This document shows, piece after piece, positions 40,977 through 51,774 of a DNA stretch of 64,000 nucleotides. Made by a program: the position numbers and the translations under genes. Below the pieces are notes generated by a model. That model had not been told where the DNA came from and ran no database searches. It saw only the letters and a list, made by a program, of their open reading frames with translations. Each line of letters starts with the position of its first letter. The stretch's first letter is position 1. Source of the stretch: Aphrophora alni (taxonomy: Eukaryota; Arthropoda; Insecta; Hemiptera; Aphrophoridae); the NCBI GenBank assembly GCA_963513935.1, contig OY740768.1, positions 44,386,368 to 44,450,367 on the forward strand, written 5' to 3'.

Positions 40977-41176
40977 NNNNNNNNNNNNNNNNNNNNNNNN
41001 NNNNNNNNNNNNNNNNNNNNNNNNNNNNNNNNNNNNNNNNNNNNNNNNNNNNNNNNNNNNNNNNNNNNNNNNNNNNNNNNNNNNNNNNNNNNNNNNNNNN
41101 NNNNNNNNNNNNNNNNNNNNNNNNNNNNNNNNNNNNNNNNNNNNNNNNNNNNNNNNNNNNNNNNNNNNNNNNNNNN
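40977..41176. other. Assembly gap of 200 N
   Basis: Exactly 200 N. It lies between two parts of a tetranucleotide microsatellite field, so the break was probably caused by the repeat and the true length is unknown. Confidence 0.98.
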
Positions 41177-42713
41177 AATTCCCACAATAATAACAAAATT
41201 AAAATACCATTTAAGTCGGCTGCACAGAATAGGCAGTGACAAGATCTATTAACTGAACCATATATAATCGTGACCAGCGGCAGCGTCTGGAGTCTACAAT
41301 TTTAAAAAGGTAAAGTAAATTTAAGTTAGTTAATAAAATAACTATTGAATCACTAGAAAGAGTGTTAGAATTTCGGATTTTTTTAAGTACTCTAGGGACG
41401 AAAGTAGCGGATGTCGTTGTCAGCGACTTGTCGCAGATTGTCAGAAGGCGGAGGGAAGTGTTTACTACCTATCTACTTATTTACCTACTTAACTATATAT
41501 TTATCTTCCTCTCTATGTTTCTATCTATAAATTTACCTACAAATATAATGAAAGAGAGAGAAGGAATTTGTTAAAATGAAAAAAAGAGACGATGTTTAGT
41601 ATTTCATGTACATATGCCACAGAAGTGATTGATCAAAAACTGTTATTGAATAGTTATTTTTTAAATTTTAATTATGGACAATATAATCGTAATAAAACTG
41701 GTCATAATAAAAACAAGTAATCCAAATCGGCTCAATTATTTTACCCCGTTTCACTAAAATTTAAGACTATTTATTGAATGCCTTTGCTTTAGAGCTGTCC
41801 CTATATTGTGACACATGATTGAACATTAAAATACTTGCTGTTAGGTACCAGTTATTATTCTTAAATGGCTGAAGTATTTCGAGTAATCCTTTCTGCAATA
41901 CAAGTAAATTACTAGGGTTTAGGGTTTCCTTTCTCACATTCAGATTTAAAAGTCAATTTTGAAAATCAACATATCACATACACAGATATAATATACATAG
42001 GTATACTCGTCCATTTTCAACACCATATTTTTTAACAACAAAACCCTTCTCTTAAAAAGTGGAAGGGGATGCCTTTTTGTGGCTAAAGTCTAAAGTTCGA
42101 CTTTATAGTAAGTAAGTAGAAAACAAAATAAAGTGATTTATGAAAACAACTGGGAAAGAAGACTCTTTCTGCCTTTCTATTTGATTACCTACGTTTATAT
42201 TTTCTAGCGATATATCTATCTACTTATTTAACAATCTACATATTAATCTATATTTTTATTATCCATATGGATATTTCTACCACCTTTCGAAAACCTACTT
42301 ATTTATACAGATTTGATTTCGGTACAGCCTAAATGTCAAAATACTAAGTTTTCATTCAAGTAAACCATAAACAGCAGATATCTGAACGTAAGGCGTTGAT
42401 GTAAAGGATTATAGCATGCTATTAATCGCAAATAACAACAATGTTATTTTAGTACCGACATAACTGTAAACCCATAGCCATTTGTAGTTGTAGCAAGATT
42501 AGTTTGAACTATTCCTTAGATAGTGCATGCTTTACAAAAACAGAATATAGTCAACCTTATAAAGATGGAAGGATCCTAGTGATCAGGACCAGAAAATTTT
42601 ATAAATACCCTTTACATTATCTCTAAAAACTATATAACCGTCTTATAATTCTGGAAATAAATTCATTATTAGTCCCTCAAAATACCTCAACAAAATTACT
42701 TGTATGACGTTAC
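41177..42713. other. Noncoding DNA with scattered CTAT repeats
   Basis: Repeat words resume at 41,463-41,550 and weakly at 42,175-42,300. A short GC-richer island at 41,260-41,455 has an open plus frame (TKVADVVVSDLSQIVRRR), but there are no convincing splice sites. The region probably lies in the intron or flank downstream of the ankyrin-gene exon at 42.7-42.9 kb. Confidence 0.45.
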
Positions 42714-42916
42714 CTTGTTGTTGTTGATCGCTGCCAAGTCGGGACTTCTGTTACTTGCATGGCTGCGCACAGAACCTGTCGAAGACAACTGTTGTTCTCC
42801 AGAGGCACAACTCGTGGCTTCTTCTATTGACTCTGCACGAGTTCTCAGCTTTCTTAATATACGTGAAGCATTGGCTGGGTTTCTACACGAGCTACTGTTG
42901 CACAAGGATGAGCCAC
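42714..42916 (-). CDS. Exon of an ankyrin-repeat gene, Ser-rich segment
   Basis: A 203-nt internal exon. The acceptor reads TATCCTTCAG on the minus strand just before 42,916, and the donor is AACAAG then GTAACG at 42,713. Two bases complete the codon left open by exon 47,019-47,247, and the frame then runs 67 codons to an exact codon end. The protein is hydrophilic, Ser/Asn rich, with a basic helix-like stretch (ASRILRKLRTRAESIEEA) followed by Ser-rich linker (SSTGSVRSHASNRSPDL). No catalytic domain is visible; it looks like a flexible linker after the ankyrin repeats. The antisense frame is also open but lacks splice logic. The gene is not identified; exons on both sides must lie outside what I can see. 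Confidence 0.7.
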
Positions 42917-44097
42917 CTGAAGGATACAAGAATTGTTAAAACACAGGAAGGATTATTGGTCGACTAAAAATTAACAGATAAATCGTTTGGAAAAAGTAAG
43001 AATACACATGGCGTTTAATTAGTCTAGAAACATTTATACTGTTGAATTATTTCTGGACATTTTTGTTTTATTAAAAAAAAAATTTCGAAATTCCATATAA
43101 GGATTGTATAGAAATGTATATTTAGAGAGGGTAGAAAGATGCCTCTATTTAAGAGACAATAAAAAAAGTAATAGTCAGATTACTCATTCCCTATATCTTT
43201 AATCATCTTTATTTTAGTTTAATTAAAAATATATATTATCCCATCTAGAGACAGCGTACATGAAATAAAAACAATAATTAAAAAATAAACAAAAGTTACA
43301 ACAGTCAAATGGTGAAAAAAGGAGCACATTGACATATTACTTCTTATCCATTAATACAATACGTTAAAGTAAATATTTATTGCTTCCAATTGTAACATCT
43401 CTATATGAAGTAAGAGAATAAAATAAGAGAGACAAGCATTTTACACATAAAATAAAATAACAACTATACTCGCAAACGTTAAAAAACAACATCGATAAGA
43501 ATCTGCTATTGACGGGTAACAAAATCAATTCTTGTGAAAGTTGCTCCAGATGTTTATATAAGGGATTTACAATTTGTTATTCTATTGAATCAAGTCTCTC
43601 CATCGACACAGAAAGTTTATGTTTGACTCTCAATCAAATGATGATGGTTTGTCACGGGAGGTCGTGCTGCATAATGTTTTCATGTTTTATTTTTCTACCT
43701 TCATTGCAAAATGGTGCACTTCTGAATTATTCAGTCTGACTTTGTTCTTATGTAGTTTAAATCTTTCTGTGGCTTATGTGTACAAGCCGTCATGATAAAA
43801 TGTTAATTTTCAATTTTTATTATTGAATTTCATTTATTATTGATATCACATTTTTATTTTTGGAACAGTGAACATAAATTTGCTCATTTAACTCTCTCAC
43901 ATCCACGTAGCATAGACAAAGTTATGTTATAGGTTTAAAAATCTAAGACAATTTTTTCGGGGAAATATCCATATTTATTCACCTGAGTTGAAAAAAGTAG
44001 TTTCTGGATTTCTGTCTCTCTTTCATTTCTATAATTAATTATCAACAGACCAATTGAATAAATAGATTATTATCTTGTAATGTTTATATTAAATGTT

Positions 44098-44340
44098 GAG
44101 CTACACCAATCAAGGTATATACCAATCAAAGGTATACACTAATCAAACTATAACTATTTGTTATAGTTTATTTATTTATAGTTATAGTTTGATTGGTGTA
44201 GCTCGTGTATCACTGAAGAGGACGACCTTGTCGTTGAAACGCGTCTGATACTTTGGCGTATTTTTTTTTATGAGAATTGTGTTCTGTGTGTTTGTTATAT
44301 TGTAATGTTTATTTTATTTTTCTTAGTTTTACATTTAATA
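44098..44340 (+). mobile_element. Penelope-like element terminal fragment
   Basis: AGTTATAGTTTGATTG at 44,180-44,195 is identical to the 5' region of the Penelope-like element at 52.0 kb (minus strand, 52,016-52,001). It is followed by the CTGAAGA and GAAACGCGTC core also found at the end of the 25.3-kb relic. On its left is an inverted repeat: GAGCTACACCAATCAA at 44,098-44,113 pairs perfectly with 44,189-44,204, and AATCAAACTATAACT at 44,141-44,155 pairs with 44,179-44,193. No coding part is present. This resembles an LTR-like end left after partial insertion or inverted rearrangement, both known for Penelope-like elements. Confidence 0.6.
44207..44251 (+). ncRNA. Hammerhead ribozyme-like motif (type I)
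   Basis: The 45 nt fit a hammerhead with minimal stem III. Stem I is GTATCA (44,207-44,212) with TGATAC (44,246-44,251), six perfect pairs. Core box 1 is CTGAAGA (44,213-44,219), matching the consensus CUGANGA. Stem II is ACGAC (44,222-44,226) with GTCGT (44,230-44,234) and loop CTT, plus a G-T closing pair. Core box 2 is GAAA (44,236-44,239). Stem III is AC with GT closed by loop GC, leaving C17 at 44,245 as the predicted cleavage site in a GTC triplet. Position 44,220 is one unpaired extra G beside stem II, which may weaken cleavage. Hammerheads with tiny stem III are known in Penelope-like elements, and this one lies in such an element. Activity is inference. Confidence 0.6.
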
Positions 44341-45516
44341 CATTTCATTACACAAAGTATCATGATTGTTGCTATAAGATCAAAATTTAAAATTCCGATT
44401 TAATCTAAATTGGTTATATTAATTTTGATAGAATTACTAAGATGTAGCTTCCAAGTAGACATCTGCCCGAAAATTCTGATACAAAATTATCATTGAATAA
44501 AAATGTCGCCATCGTCATATTATAAAAGGGTATATGTTATTGCTTCTATAGCTTTTGTTTTATATGATATACCACTTTGTCTAATCCAGAATAATCGTCT
44601 GTTATTTTTGTTTAAAAACAGAATTTTGCAACTGTTGTTAAGTAATGAAATACATAAACAATGCAAGAGGTCAGTCTGAGAGGTTTTTAACTACTTTCAA
44701 ACAAATGCACTTTTATTAATTTCTAAATTAGCTCATATTTAACAAAATATAAGTCAAAATAAAATAACATTTATATTTATTTTGGTCCTTGAGAGTTTCA
44801 GAGGATAGTGACGTTAATAAAAATGTGGAAATTAGAAAGAGCATTTCAATTTAAATATTATTTGTTTCATAATAGAAGCAAATTTTAGATTCTGTATCAA
44901 TTATTATCATTCTACGAGACAATCACATCAACAAAGATAACAATATTTAGAATTTATCGTAATGAATAATTTTACTACATGCTCTAACGAAAATAATAAA
45001 AACCTAACGAAATATGAATACATTTATTAAAGTTTTGAGAGATACAAAGAGTATGATTATATTATTAATATGGAAATTGACAAATAAAATTTGAGAATCT
45101 ATAATACTATACAAATTTGATAATATAATACAATACTCAGAATCTCAACTACAAGGGTGCAAACATCAGCATGTGATTGAAAGTCAAGAATAAAGTTTCA
45201 GATGTGAACAGAGAGTAGACCTAATTTGATGGAAAAGAGAATATAAACCCTTTGTGTAAACAGACATCGGGAGAGGAATGGAGGGGCTTAACAAGAGCGG
45301 CATATGTAATGTGTCAATAATCCAGCATTTCAATAGTCTGTCTTCTTGTGATTTTATTTTTATACGTGGGAGAAATATAGTCTTTCTACGTCTTGTTTCG
45401 TTTTTTACGTGTGAGGTTGATAAAATAGAGCAAGTTTGGTTAGTTAGGGTTAGGGCGTATTTATGTATTTAACTATTGCAGTGCACAAAGTATAGGGTAG
45501 GTTTGGTAAACGCAAC

Positions 45517-45759
45517 TTATTGGTCTTCATGTTTCATGGCTTCAGAAAAACGAAAAGTCAGATTTGATATACCGTCGTGGTGTCTGTCGTTAGTGGTTGA
45601 TTTCGTCTGTTCGTAAACACGATAGTGGCGTATTAAGTCGGGTATATGAAATGTCATATAGGGAACCATAGTGTGATTTAGAAATAATCCTATTGATATT
45701 AAAAAAAAACTAATTGAAAATGTCAAAATGGTGATAATTTTAAACAGTTTTGTGTTCAT
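45517..45759 (-). CDS. Unidentified ORF with N-terminal membrane segment
   Basis: From the ATG at 45,757-45,759 the frame runs 80 codons. It begins MNTKLFKIITILTFSISFFL, followed by ISIGLFLNH: a short basic start and then a hydrophobic segment of about 20 residues, fitting a signal anchor or signal peptide. A hydrophilic part rich in His, Arg and Thr follows and ends KHEDQ. It lies inside the inferred intron of the ankyrin gene, same strand. A GT within HHDG could act as a donor, making this a first coding exon, but no partner exon was found. Hydrophobic runs arise easily in T-rich DNA, so chance is a real alternative. Confidence 0.22.
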   Translation of the reverse strand: MNTKLFKIITILTFSISFFLISIGLFLNHTMVPYMTFHIPDLIRHYRVYEQTKSTTNDRHHDGISNLTFRFSEAMKHEDQ

Positions 45760-46538
45760 CAAATTCAGATTTCAGTTCTGTGTCCAATGGTACTAACATA
45801 TATTAAAGGTATTGTAAAAAATGTAATTGTCACTACCTTCAAAGAAAGTGGGATATTTGTATATTTACGAGATCCGCCAGGTCAGAGCGTAGCGAGTTCA
45901 CAAATGACAGTTTCGAAGCCCTCTACTGACACGAAACGAGTCAATATTTTTTAATATAATTTACAACTACGAGACCAGTTAGTGCCTGGCTGACGTAATA
46001 AGTGTAGTAATGCATACAATAATTATTATGGGGGTCATAAAACCTGAGTGTCAACGGTTTTTAACTAAATTTCCTTACTGGATTCTAAGACTTCTTAATC
46101 TACCATTTTCAAGGATATCGTTTCCGAAACCAACTTTTGGTCATTACGTTTTATGATGCACCCATCAGCTTGTTTAATACGGGCAAAGACACATTTGAGG
46201 TTTTATATATTTAAATGTGTTATTGGAAGTATTTTATAAGGATACAAATTTAAATTTTTAGATAATTAGTGTAAAAGCTAAAGATAGGAAAAATATTTTG
46301 AAAATCCGATTCTGACACTAAAATAAGCGATGTGTTACAATTAAAAAAAAAAAATCAATTCCTAATTGGTGGTTGAACATCGCAAATATCAGCTACACAC
46401 TTTTGTATTCCCAAACAAATATAACTACAATTGTGGATCTATATATAACTATATATATATATAATTATCTTCCAAGACCTTTGTTCTTTATTAGGTCAGG
46501 TTAGGTAATTATATATAAAGCAAATAAGTTTGTAACGG

Positions 46539-46542
<4 letters not shown>

Positions 46543-46600
<58 letters not shown>
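46543..46600. repeat. (TA)n tract with palindromic flanks
   Basis: About 29 TA units flanked by GGTAAC on the left and GTTACC on the right, so the whole forms one long potential hairpin. Confidence 0.95.
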
Positions 46601-46604
<4 letters not shown>

Positions 46605-46629
46605 CCTTCCGAGACTGTTGTGCAGTAAT

Positions 46630-46633
<4 letters not shown>

Positions 46634-46683
<50 letters not shown>
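46634..46683. repeat. (TA)n tract
   Basis: About 25 TA units, 33 bp after the preceding tract. A shorter, interrupted TA run lies upstream at 46,440-46,462, so three TA tracts cluster within 250 bp. Confidence 0.95.
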
Positions 46684-46687
<4 letters not shown>

Positions 46688-47018
46688 AGTTTGACAACGC
46701 CATAAAACAATTTATTAAGGGGATATGGACGCTGCTATGGATCGTATTCGCAACCTAAATGGTTACATCTGTAATTAGGACACCCCGTTTATTCGTTTTG
46801 TTTAGTTCGTACGATTAATAAGAAACTCTATATTCCAGCAAGGATATTAGAAAAAGAAAGCGACTATATTACAAAGAAAACGCAACTAGGACGCGATAAA
46901 TTAAATCTTACAGTAAACGGTAGTTTGATGGAGCAGGACTTCTGGTTTGTAAGTGTTATTTGTATGTTGGAAAGAAAACAAACTTAATATCTATAGATAT
47001 ATTAGGTTTTAGTCTCAC

Positions 47019-47247
47019 CTGATGTGATTTGTGACTCCCTATGCTCTCCCAGACCCATCCAACAATCGGATAGCATGTGATGTTGTATCCTTGCTAAAAG
47101 TGTTGGAGGAGCCAGGTCTGCAGGACGAACTCCATCTTTGTTCTTGAGAGAGATTTGTGCCCCACGTTCCAGTAGGTCCAAAACACATTCCCAAGGAATC
47201 GTTTCTTGGCAAACTGCTAAATGTAGTGCTGTATTTCCAAAACGATC
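47019..47247 (-). CDS. Exon encoding ankyrin repeat
   Basis: A 229-nt internal exon with acceptor TTTGACAG before 47,247 and donor ACATCAG then GTGAGA at 47,018. It opens in phase 0 and ends one base into a codon, which the exon at 42,714-42,916 completes. The first 32 or so residues form one ankyrin repeat: FGNTALHLAV (the TALHLA helix signature), helix 2 VLDLLERGAQ, then KNKDGVRPADLA starting the next repeat, which trails off into LLARIQHHMLSDCWMG. Ankyrin repeats are protein-binding surfaces; the partner is unknown. More repeats should be encoded upstream, at higher coordinates, but I found none up to 64 kb. I do not recognise the specific protein. Confidence 0.82.
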
Positions 47248-49514
47248 CTGTCAAACAAGATATTAGATGAGTCTGAAGAAATCATACAAACCAGGAAAGT
47301 TTAGGTTTATTTAAAGCTAGTAATATAAAAGAAGTTTGGTGTAGAAATAGATAATCTAATTGATTCGTATAATAATAAACCTATTATACTTTCTCATGAA
47401 GTTACATCATAAGTTTATCATGATAAATGGGGATATAGTATTACAGTTATGAAAGATTTAACACCAATAATGTAACGAAAATTAAGGACAAATAGTGGCA
47501 CAAATAAGTAAATTACTTTCTAATTTAAAATATTGACATACAAAATCGACAACATTTGATCTCGTACAATGGTGGAACAAAGTTTCAATATTCAAGAATA
47601 TTCCTTGTTACCATAACGAGATTTATTCCCATAACAAAAAAAAAATATTTCTTTTAAATGTGCTACATATTTCGTTGTCATTATATTTTGTTCCATAGGT
47701 AGAATTCTACTATTTTTAAAGTTGTTGACCATTTTTAGCAATCATACGTTTGATAACTAAGTGACAAAATGTTACATCTACTTTATTAATCACATTTAAA
47801 TATAAAATGTGTAACACTTTGAAAAAAATAATATATAGCCTAATTTTTAATTTCAAGGAAAACGTTTTTGTTGTTGCTTAAAATTTTACATTTCTAATAA
47901 AAATATGAGCTACTAACTAAAGGACACTAACATAAATCTAAGAAATGTAGAACAATGTGGTAGATAATACTACTGTAAAAGTAAAACTCAAACATAAATT
48001 ATTATCTATTAAAACAAAAACAAAAGGATTTTAATAACATCAAATGACTTTTATTTTAAATGTGTTAAAAACATCCAAATATTACAAACAGATTCAACAA
48101 AGAATCATCTAAAAGCTTCTAAATTAAATGGGTAAATATTATAACGTATATGAAATCATGACAGTCTATAATAGTGAATTTAAATTTGACACCACACATT
48201 GACGAAACTAATTTGGTTGAATGTGAAATCCACACGTCAGTATGATATGTTTGATATAAACACACTCAATTTTTCCTCTATGATTTTGATATATACGGAA
48301 GCCTATTTTTAAAACACTTAGAAGTGATTTTATCTTTTTATGCGATTATATTCAATATCACGTGAGCTTCAATTAAAAACGTTTCTCTGTAAACTATAAA
48401 AGATATGCGTATTCAGGAATTGCTTGGTTAAATATATTCCGTGGCCATAAATAGACATTTGCAACAGGAACGTTGTGTAACATTCTGTTGGATGTTAAAT
48501 TAGGTCTCAAAATAATTGGTAGTACGAGGGCACATAATGAAGAAAATGAAGTCAATAGTTATACGATGAATTATGGAATCTAAGTTTGTATCCTGTCAAA
48601 CCTCACTACCAAATGGAAGAATAAAAGTTGTGTAAACGTATTTTACATTTTCTTTTCTTATTATTACAAAGGTCGAGAAAGCCATGTTTTGAGAGATTAA
48701 AATATATTTTAAGATTTATGTGGGTTGTGTAAATATAACAGTTTTTTTACAAAATGTTTATCTATATAATTTCAATCTATCAGCAATATTTTAAAATGTA
48801 GTAGAATTTTATTTTGTTTAAAATTTGATCTAGGGTTTTTATTGTTTAATTATATACTTAAAATTTTACTAACACAGTCATCAACATAAGCACAGTGAAA
48901 AAATCAATATCCTAAGAAAACACTTTTTAACTGAAACGTTGGTAAAATATAGGACTTCAATAAAATATGCGGGTTTCATCCTCTCAAAAATCGCGGTAAC
49001 CCGTAAATCCAACAGAAAGTCCAGTCATTAAATAATTAGTTACTTTATATAATATCTGCTACACTCATTTTCCTGAAATACTTGATACATTTTTCAGTTT
49101 GGGGAATGATAGTTTAGATAAAATGTACAGGAAACAGTTATTAATATTTATTAAAACAATTATGTCACAAAACAAAAGTAATATTCATCATGGTGTACCA
49201 CATTTGTGCTTCAATGCATGTAGTAGAAGTCGGATATTTTAAGAAATATTCGTTCTAGATTTACTTCAGTGCACAATGAATAATTTGAAATATTTATTAA
49301 TGAACTAAACGTTAGATTCTATTCAGTTAAATCTAACTTTTTTATTTTATATGACAAACTAAATGTGAAATGGTGCGCTATGATTCAAAGTTAATTCAAG
49401 AGAGATTTGAAATCCAGCTGTGCTAATATAGGATAAATATGAACTTTAACTGTTCAAGTTGAAAAGCAAATATTGAATTCAAGCACTTAAAATAATTGAT
49501 GGTAGGAGATATGT
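47248..49514. other. AT-rich noncoding DNA, probable upstream intron
   Basis: Starts with the acceptor tract of the ankyrin exon. No further exon, repeat array or mobile element was recognised. Confidence 0.5.
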
Positions 49515-49772
49515 AATTTAATTACTTAAGATACGTCTGGGGAATCGTTTTTCAATCTTCGCTCTTGGCCTTGGTTCTTTATGCCTCTGGATTGACTCAT
49601 TCTGTCATACTGAAGTGGTATTCAATGTACAGTAACGTGTTAAATATAAATTCCCATGACAGTAAAGTTAGTTATATTACATATAACTAATACAAGATAA
49701 TAGAACTAACCCTACATTTAACATTATACATTAATATAGAATTTTGTATAGGTCCTTGTTCATTATTTACAA

Positions 49773-50190
49773 TTACCTTCTGTTGCCTATTAATATAAAA
49801 AGTTTCCTAAGCATCTTAGTATTTAATTTTGTAGCATTCTTTAACAATATGGAATTTTCTTTTTTGAAATAATGCCCTTCATCTAAACAATTTTTAGCCA
49901 TAGCTGATTTATCAGGTCTATTATATTTTAAATGAGCAAAATGTTCCTTGGTTCTTGTTTCAATGCTCCGTTTTGTTTGGCCTAAATATCTTTCGGACAC
50001 ATTTCACAACGTATACAATAAATTCCTTTTTTATCATGCTCCTGAATTTTGTCTTTTGGATTTCCCAAGATATTGTAAAGATTATTTTCGGCTGACATTG
50101 CTACATTCCAATATGCATGTTTATTTGGTGATTTTTTTCACAACATTTGACATTGGAGGAGCAAAAGCAGTGTATATCCATCGTTGCCGA
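49773..50190 (-). pseudogene. GIY-YIG endonuclease domain, frameshifted
   Basis: One frame gives ILGNPKDKIQEHDKKGIYCI then RCEMC (about 50,085-49,985). A one-base shift then leads to RYLGQTKRSIETRTKEH and a C-terminal part ending LFILIGNRR. Together GIY and YLG mark the GIY-YIG nuclease fold, and the GQT-RS-R-KEH line is its conserved second part with the catalytic Arg. The CxxC-like Cys pair next to GIY resembles the linker cysteines seen in some Penelope-like families. The break falls inside the catalytic domain, so no functional enzyme is made from this copy. Confidence 0.85.
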
Positions 50191-50193
50191 GGC

Positions 50194-50985
50194 TTAATAC
50201 ATAAAAGGATACTTCTTGCTTCCTTCCTTTTCTTGAATTTTGCTTTTTTTTATTATATTATCTATTATTTCTTTAGGGTATCCATTGAAAATTGCAGCAC
50301 CATAAATATAGTTAAGCTCTTTTTGGTAATATTCTTTAGACAAAGGTAATCTTATTAATCGGTTAACCATAGAATTGAAAGCAGCTCTTTTATGTGCAGG
50401 TGAATGGTGTGAATCCTTAGTTATATACCTATCAGTGTGTGTAGGCTTCCTATAAACACTAAAACTTAAATTATTATCTTTTTCAACTTCTGTTGTAAAT
50501 TGTACAGTTGGATAAAATCCATTGACAATATTACAAAATTCTTCAAGGTTTTCATTTTTATTAAACACTGCAAAGATATCATCTACATATCTCACCCACA
50601 CACGCGGAAAATATTTTAAGGACACTTTAATATTTGTTTCAAACGAACTTATGAAAAAATTAGCGATACAACTAAATAGGGGGTTTCCCATAGCAGTACC
50701 TTCCTTTTGAACATAAAAATTGTTATTAAATTGGAAACTATTTTGACTCATGCATAAATTTATAAGTAATAAATATTCATTCACCTCGGTATCACCTAAA
50801 TTGCTGTTAATCAGCCATTCCTTTATCATGATTATAGTTTCAGTGATAGGAACACTTGGATAAAGCGACACAACATCGAAAGAAACCAAATATTCATCAG
50901 GACTTAGTTCAATGTCTTGCACTGTTTTCACAAATTCACAAGTGATCTTCACAGCAAACGTTAGGGGCGGAGTGACACTAACCAT
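50194..50985 (-). pseudogene. Penelope-like reverse transcriptase, main ORF
   Basis: An open frame of about 263 residues. The line SFDVVSLYPSVP at 35-46 is RT motif A. AMGNPLF at about 98-104 is motif B. YVDD at 133-136 is motif C with the two catalytic Asp. YRKPTHTDRY at 178-187 and HHSPAHKRAAFNS are the typical thumb-side lines of this family. Between VEKDNN and YRKPT the usual block containing an LDV-type line appears to be missing, an in-frame loss of perhaps a dozen residues judged from general family layout. The start is not a true initiation codon; the frame continues from an upstream segment after a frameshift near 50,985. The expected product is part of a single polyprotein with the domains on either side. 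Confidence 0.92.
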
Positions 50986-51149
50986 TTTGAAACTAGATAG
51001 GTTGGCGAATTGATTCCTGATACTATAGGCCTCATTTTATTTCCTTCTTTATGGATTTTTGGTAAAATTGGATTTGCCACAGTGAGTTGTCTTCTAATAG
51101 CATTATTCATTATATTTTTACAAATCTTCAAAGTATCAATTTGGTAAAT
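50986..51149 (-). pseudogene. RT finger region, frame-broken
   Basis: Reading the minus strand in the appropriate frame gives KICKNIMNNAIRRQLTVANP, then ILPKIHKEGNKMRPIVSGIN and SPTYLVSKW. This is the RT stretch before motif A, with the conserved LPKIHK and RPIVS lines. It links the ORF at 51,150-51,725 to the RT ORF but sits in a different frame from both. Confidence 0.85.
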
Positions 51150-51725
51150 TTAAAATCGGGTTTTGGTTACATACAGTATACGGCCCCTCAACAAGCTTTT
51201 TTTCAATGATATCTCTATATTAAATTTTATCCATAATGACAATGGAATTACTCTTATCTGCCTTAAGATAATACAAATCTTCTTTTTTAATTCTTTTATG
51301 CTTTTTCCATAATTTATACTATTCATTCCCTTTACTCTATAACTCTCTTTTCCCTTTTCTATCTCTAATTTCTTCTTAACATCAGCTCTCACACTTGCTT
51401 TTATGTCAAACTTTTCGAATCTTAATGTCGTTTCGACATCCACTAATAACGTTTCACGATCTTTTTTCTTATTTTCAATATTAAACTTCAGGCCTTTATT
51501 CAATAAATTCAATTCATCCTGATTAAAATCCTCTTTACTCCAATTATGCACCAACTTTTGTCCAACAAACTGATCATTACATTTCTCGTTTTCAGCTTCA
51601 TCCTTATTTCCATATTTCGTTTTACACAATGATTGTAATTTTTTATTAATGTTTTGAATTTTTACCTTATGTTTATGCTTGATTACCGACATCATTTTTT
51701 TCAAATCAACGATTAAAATCTTCAT
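51150..51725 (-). pseudogene. Penelope-like N-terminal/RT-leading segment
   Basis: An open frame of 191 codons, Lys rich. LNLLNKGLKFN near residue 72 and VETTLRFEKF near residue 97 are lines typical of Penelope-like proteins before the RT. From about residue 145 this frame becomes wrong: the alternative frame gives EDLYYLKADKSNSIVIMDKI and EGPYTVCNQNP, the expected continuation. A frameshift therefore lies near 51,290. Confidence 0.8.
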
Positions 51726-51774
51726 AACTAAAATTATCCAACATTATTATTAACATTAGATGAAGTTCAAGAAC

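Larger units (their letters stand above)
42917..47018 (-). other. Inferred 4.1-kb intron
   Basis: Sequence between the two phase-matched exons. It holds a Penelope-like terminus with a hammerhead-like motif (44.1-44.3 kb), an unidentified ORF (45.5-45.8 kb) and TA microsatellites (46.5-46.7 kb). The rest is AT-rich with nothing recognised. An extra small exon inside cannot be excluded. Confidence 0.55.

Noticed and set aside
40569..41252. Tyr/Leu/Thr-rich ORFs and ORFs made of X residues
   Set aside because: They come from CTAT-type repeats and from the 200-base N gap.
42700..42939. Plus-strand 79-codon ORF over the 42.7-kb exon
   Set aside because: It is the antisense shadow of the minus-strand exon, which has matching splice sites and phase.
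45895..45940. GAAACGAGTC, similar to the second half of the ribozyme-like motif
   Set aside because: The preceding CTGACAC does not fit CUGANGA and leaves no room for stem II.
46501..46710. ORF with long Tyr-Ile runs
   Set aside because: Translation of TA microsatellites.
49948..50349. Plus-strand 133-codon ORF
   Set aside because: Antisense of the Penelope-like GIY-YIG and RT segments.
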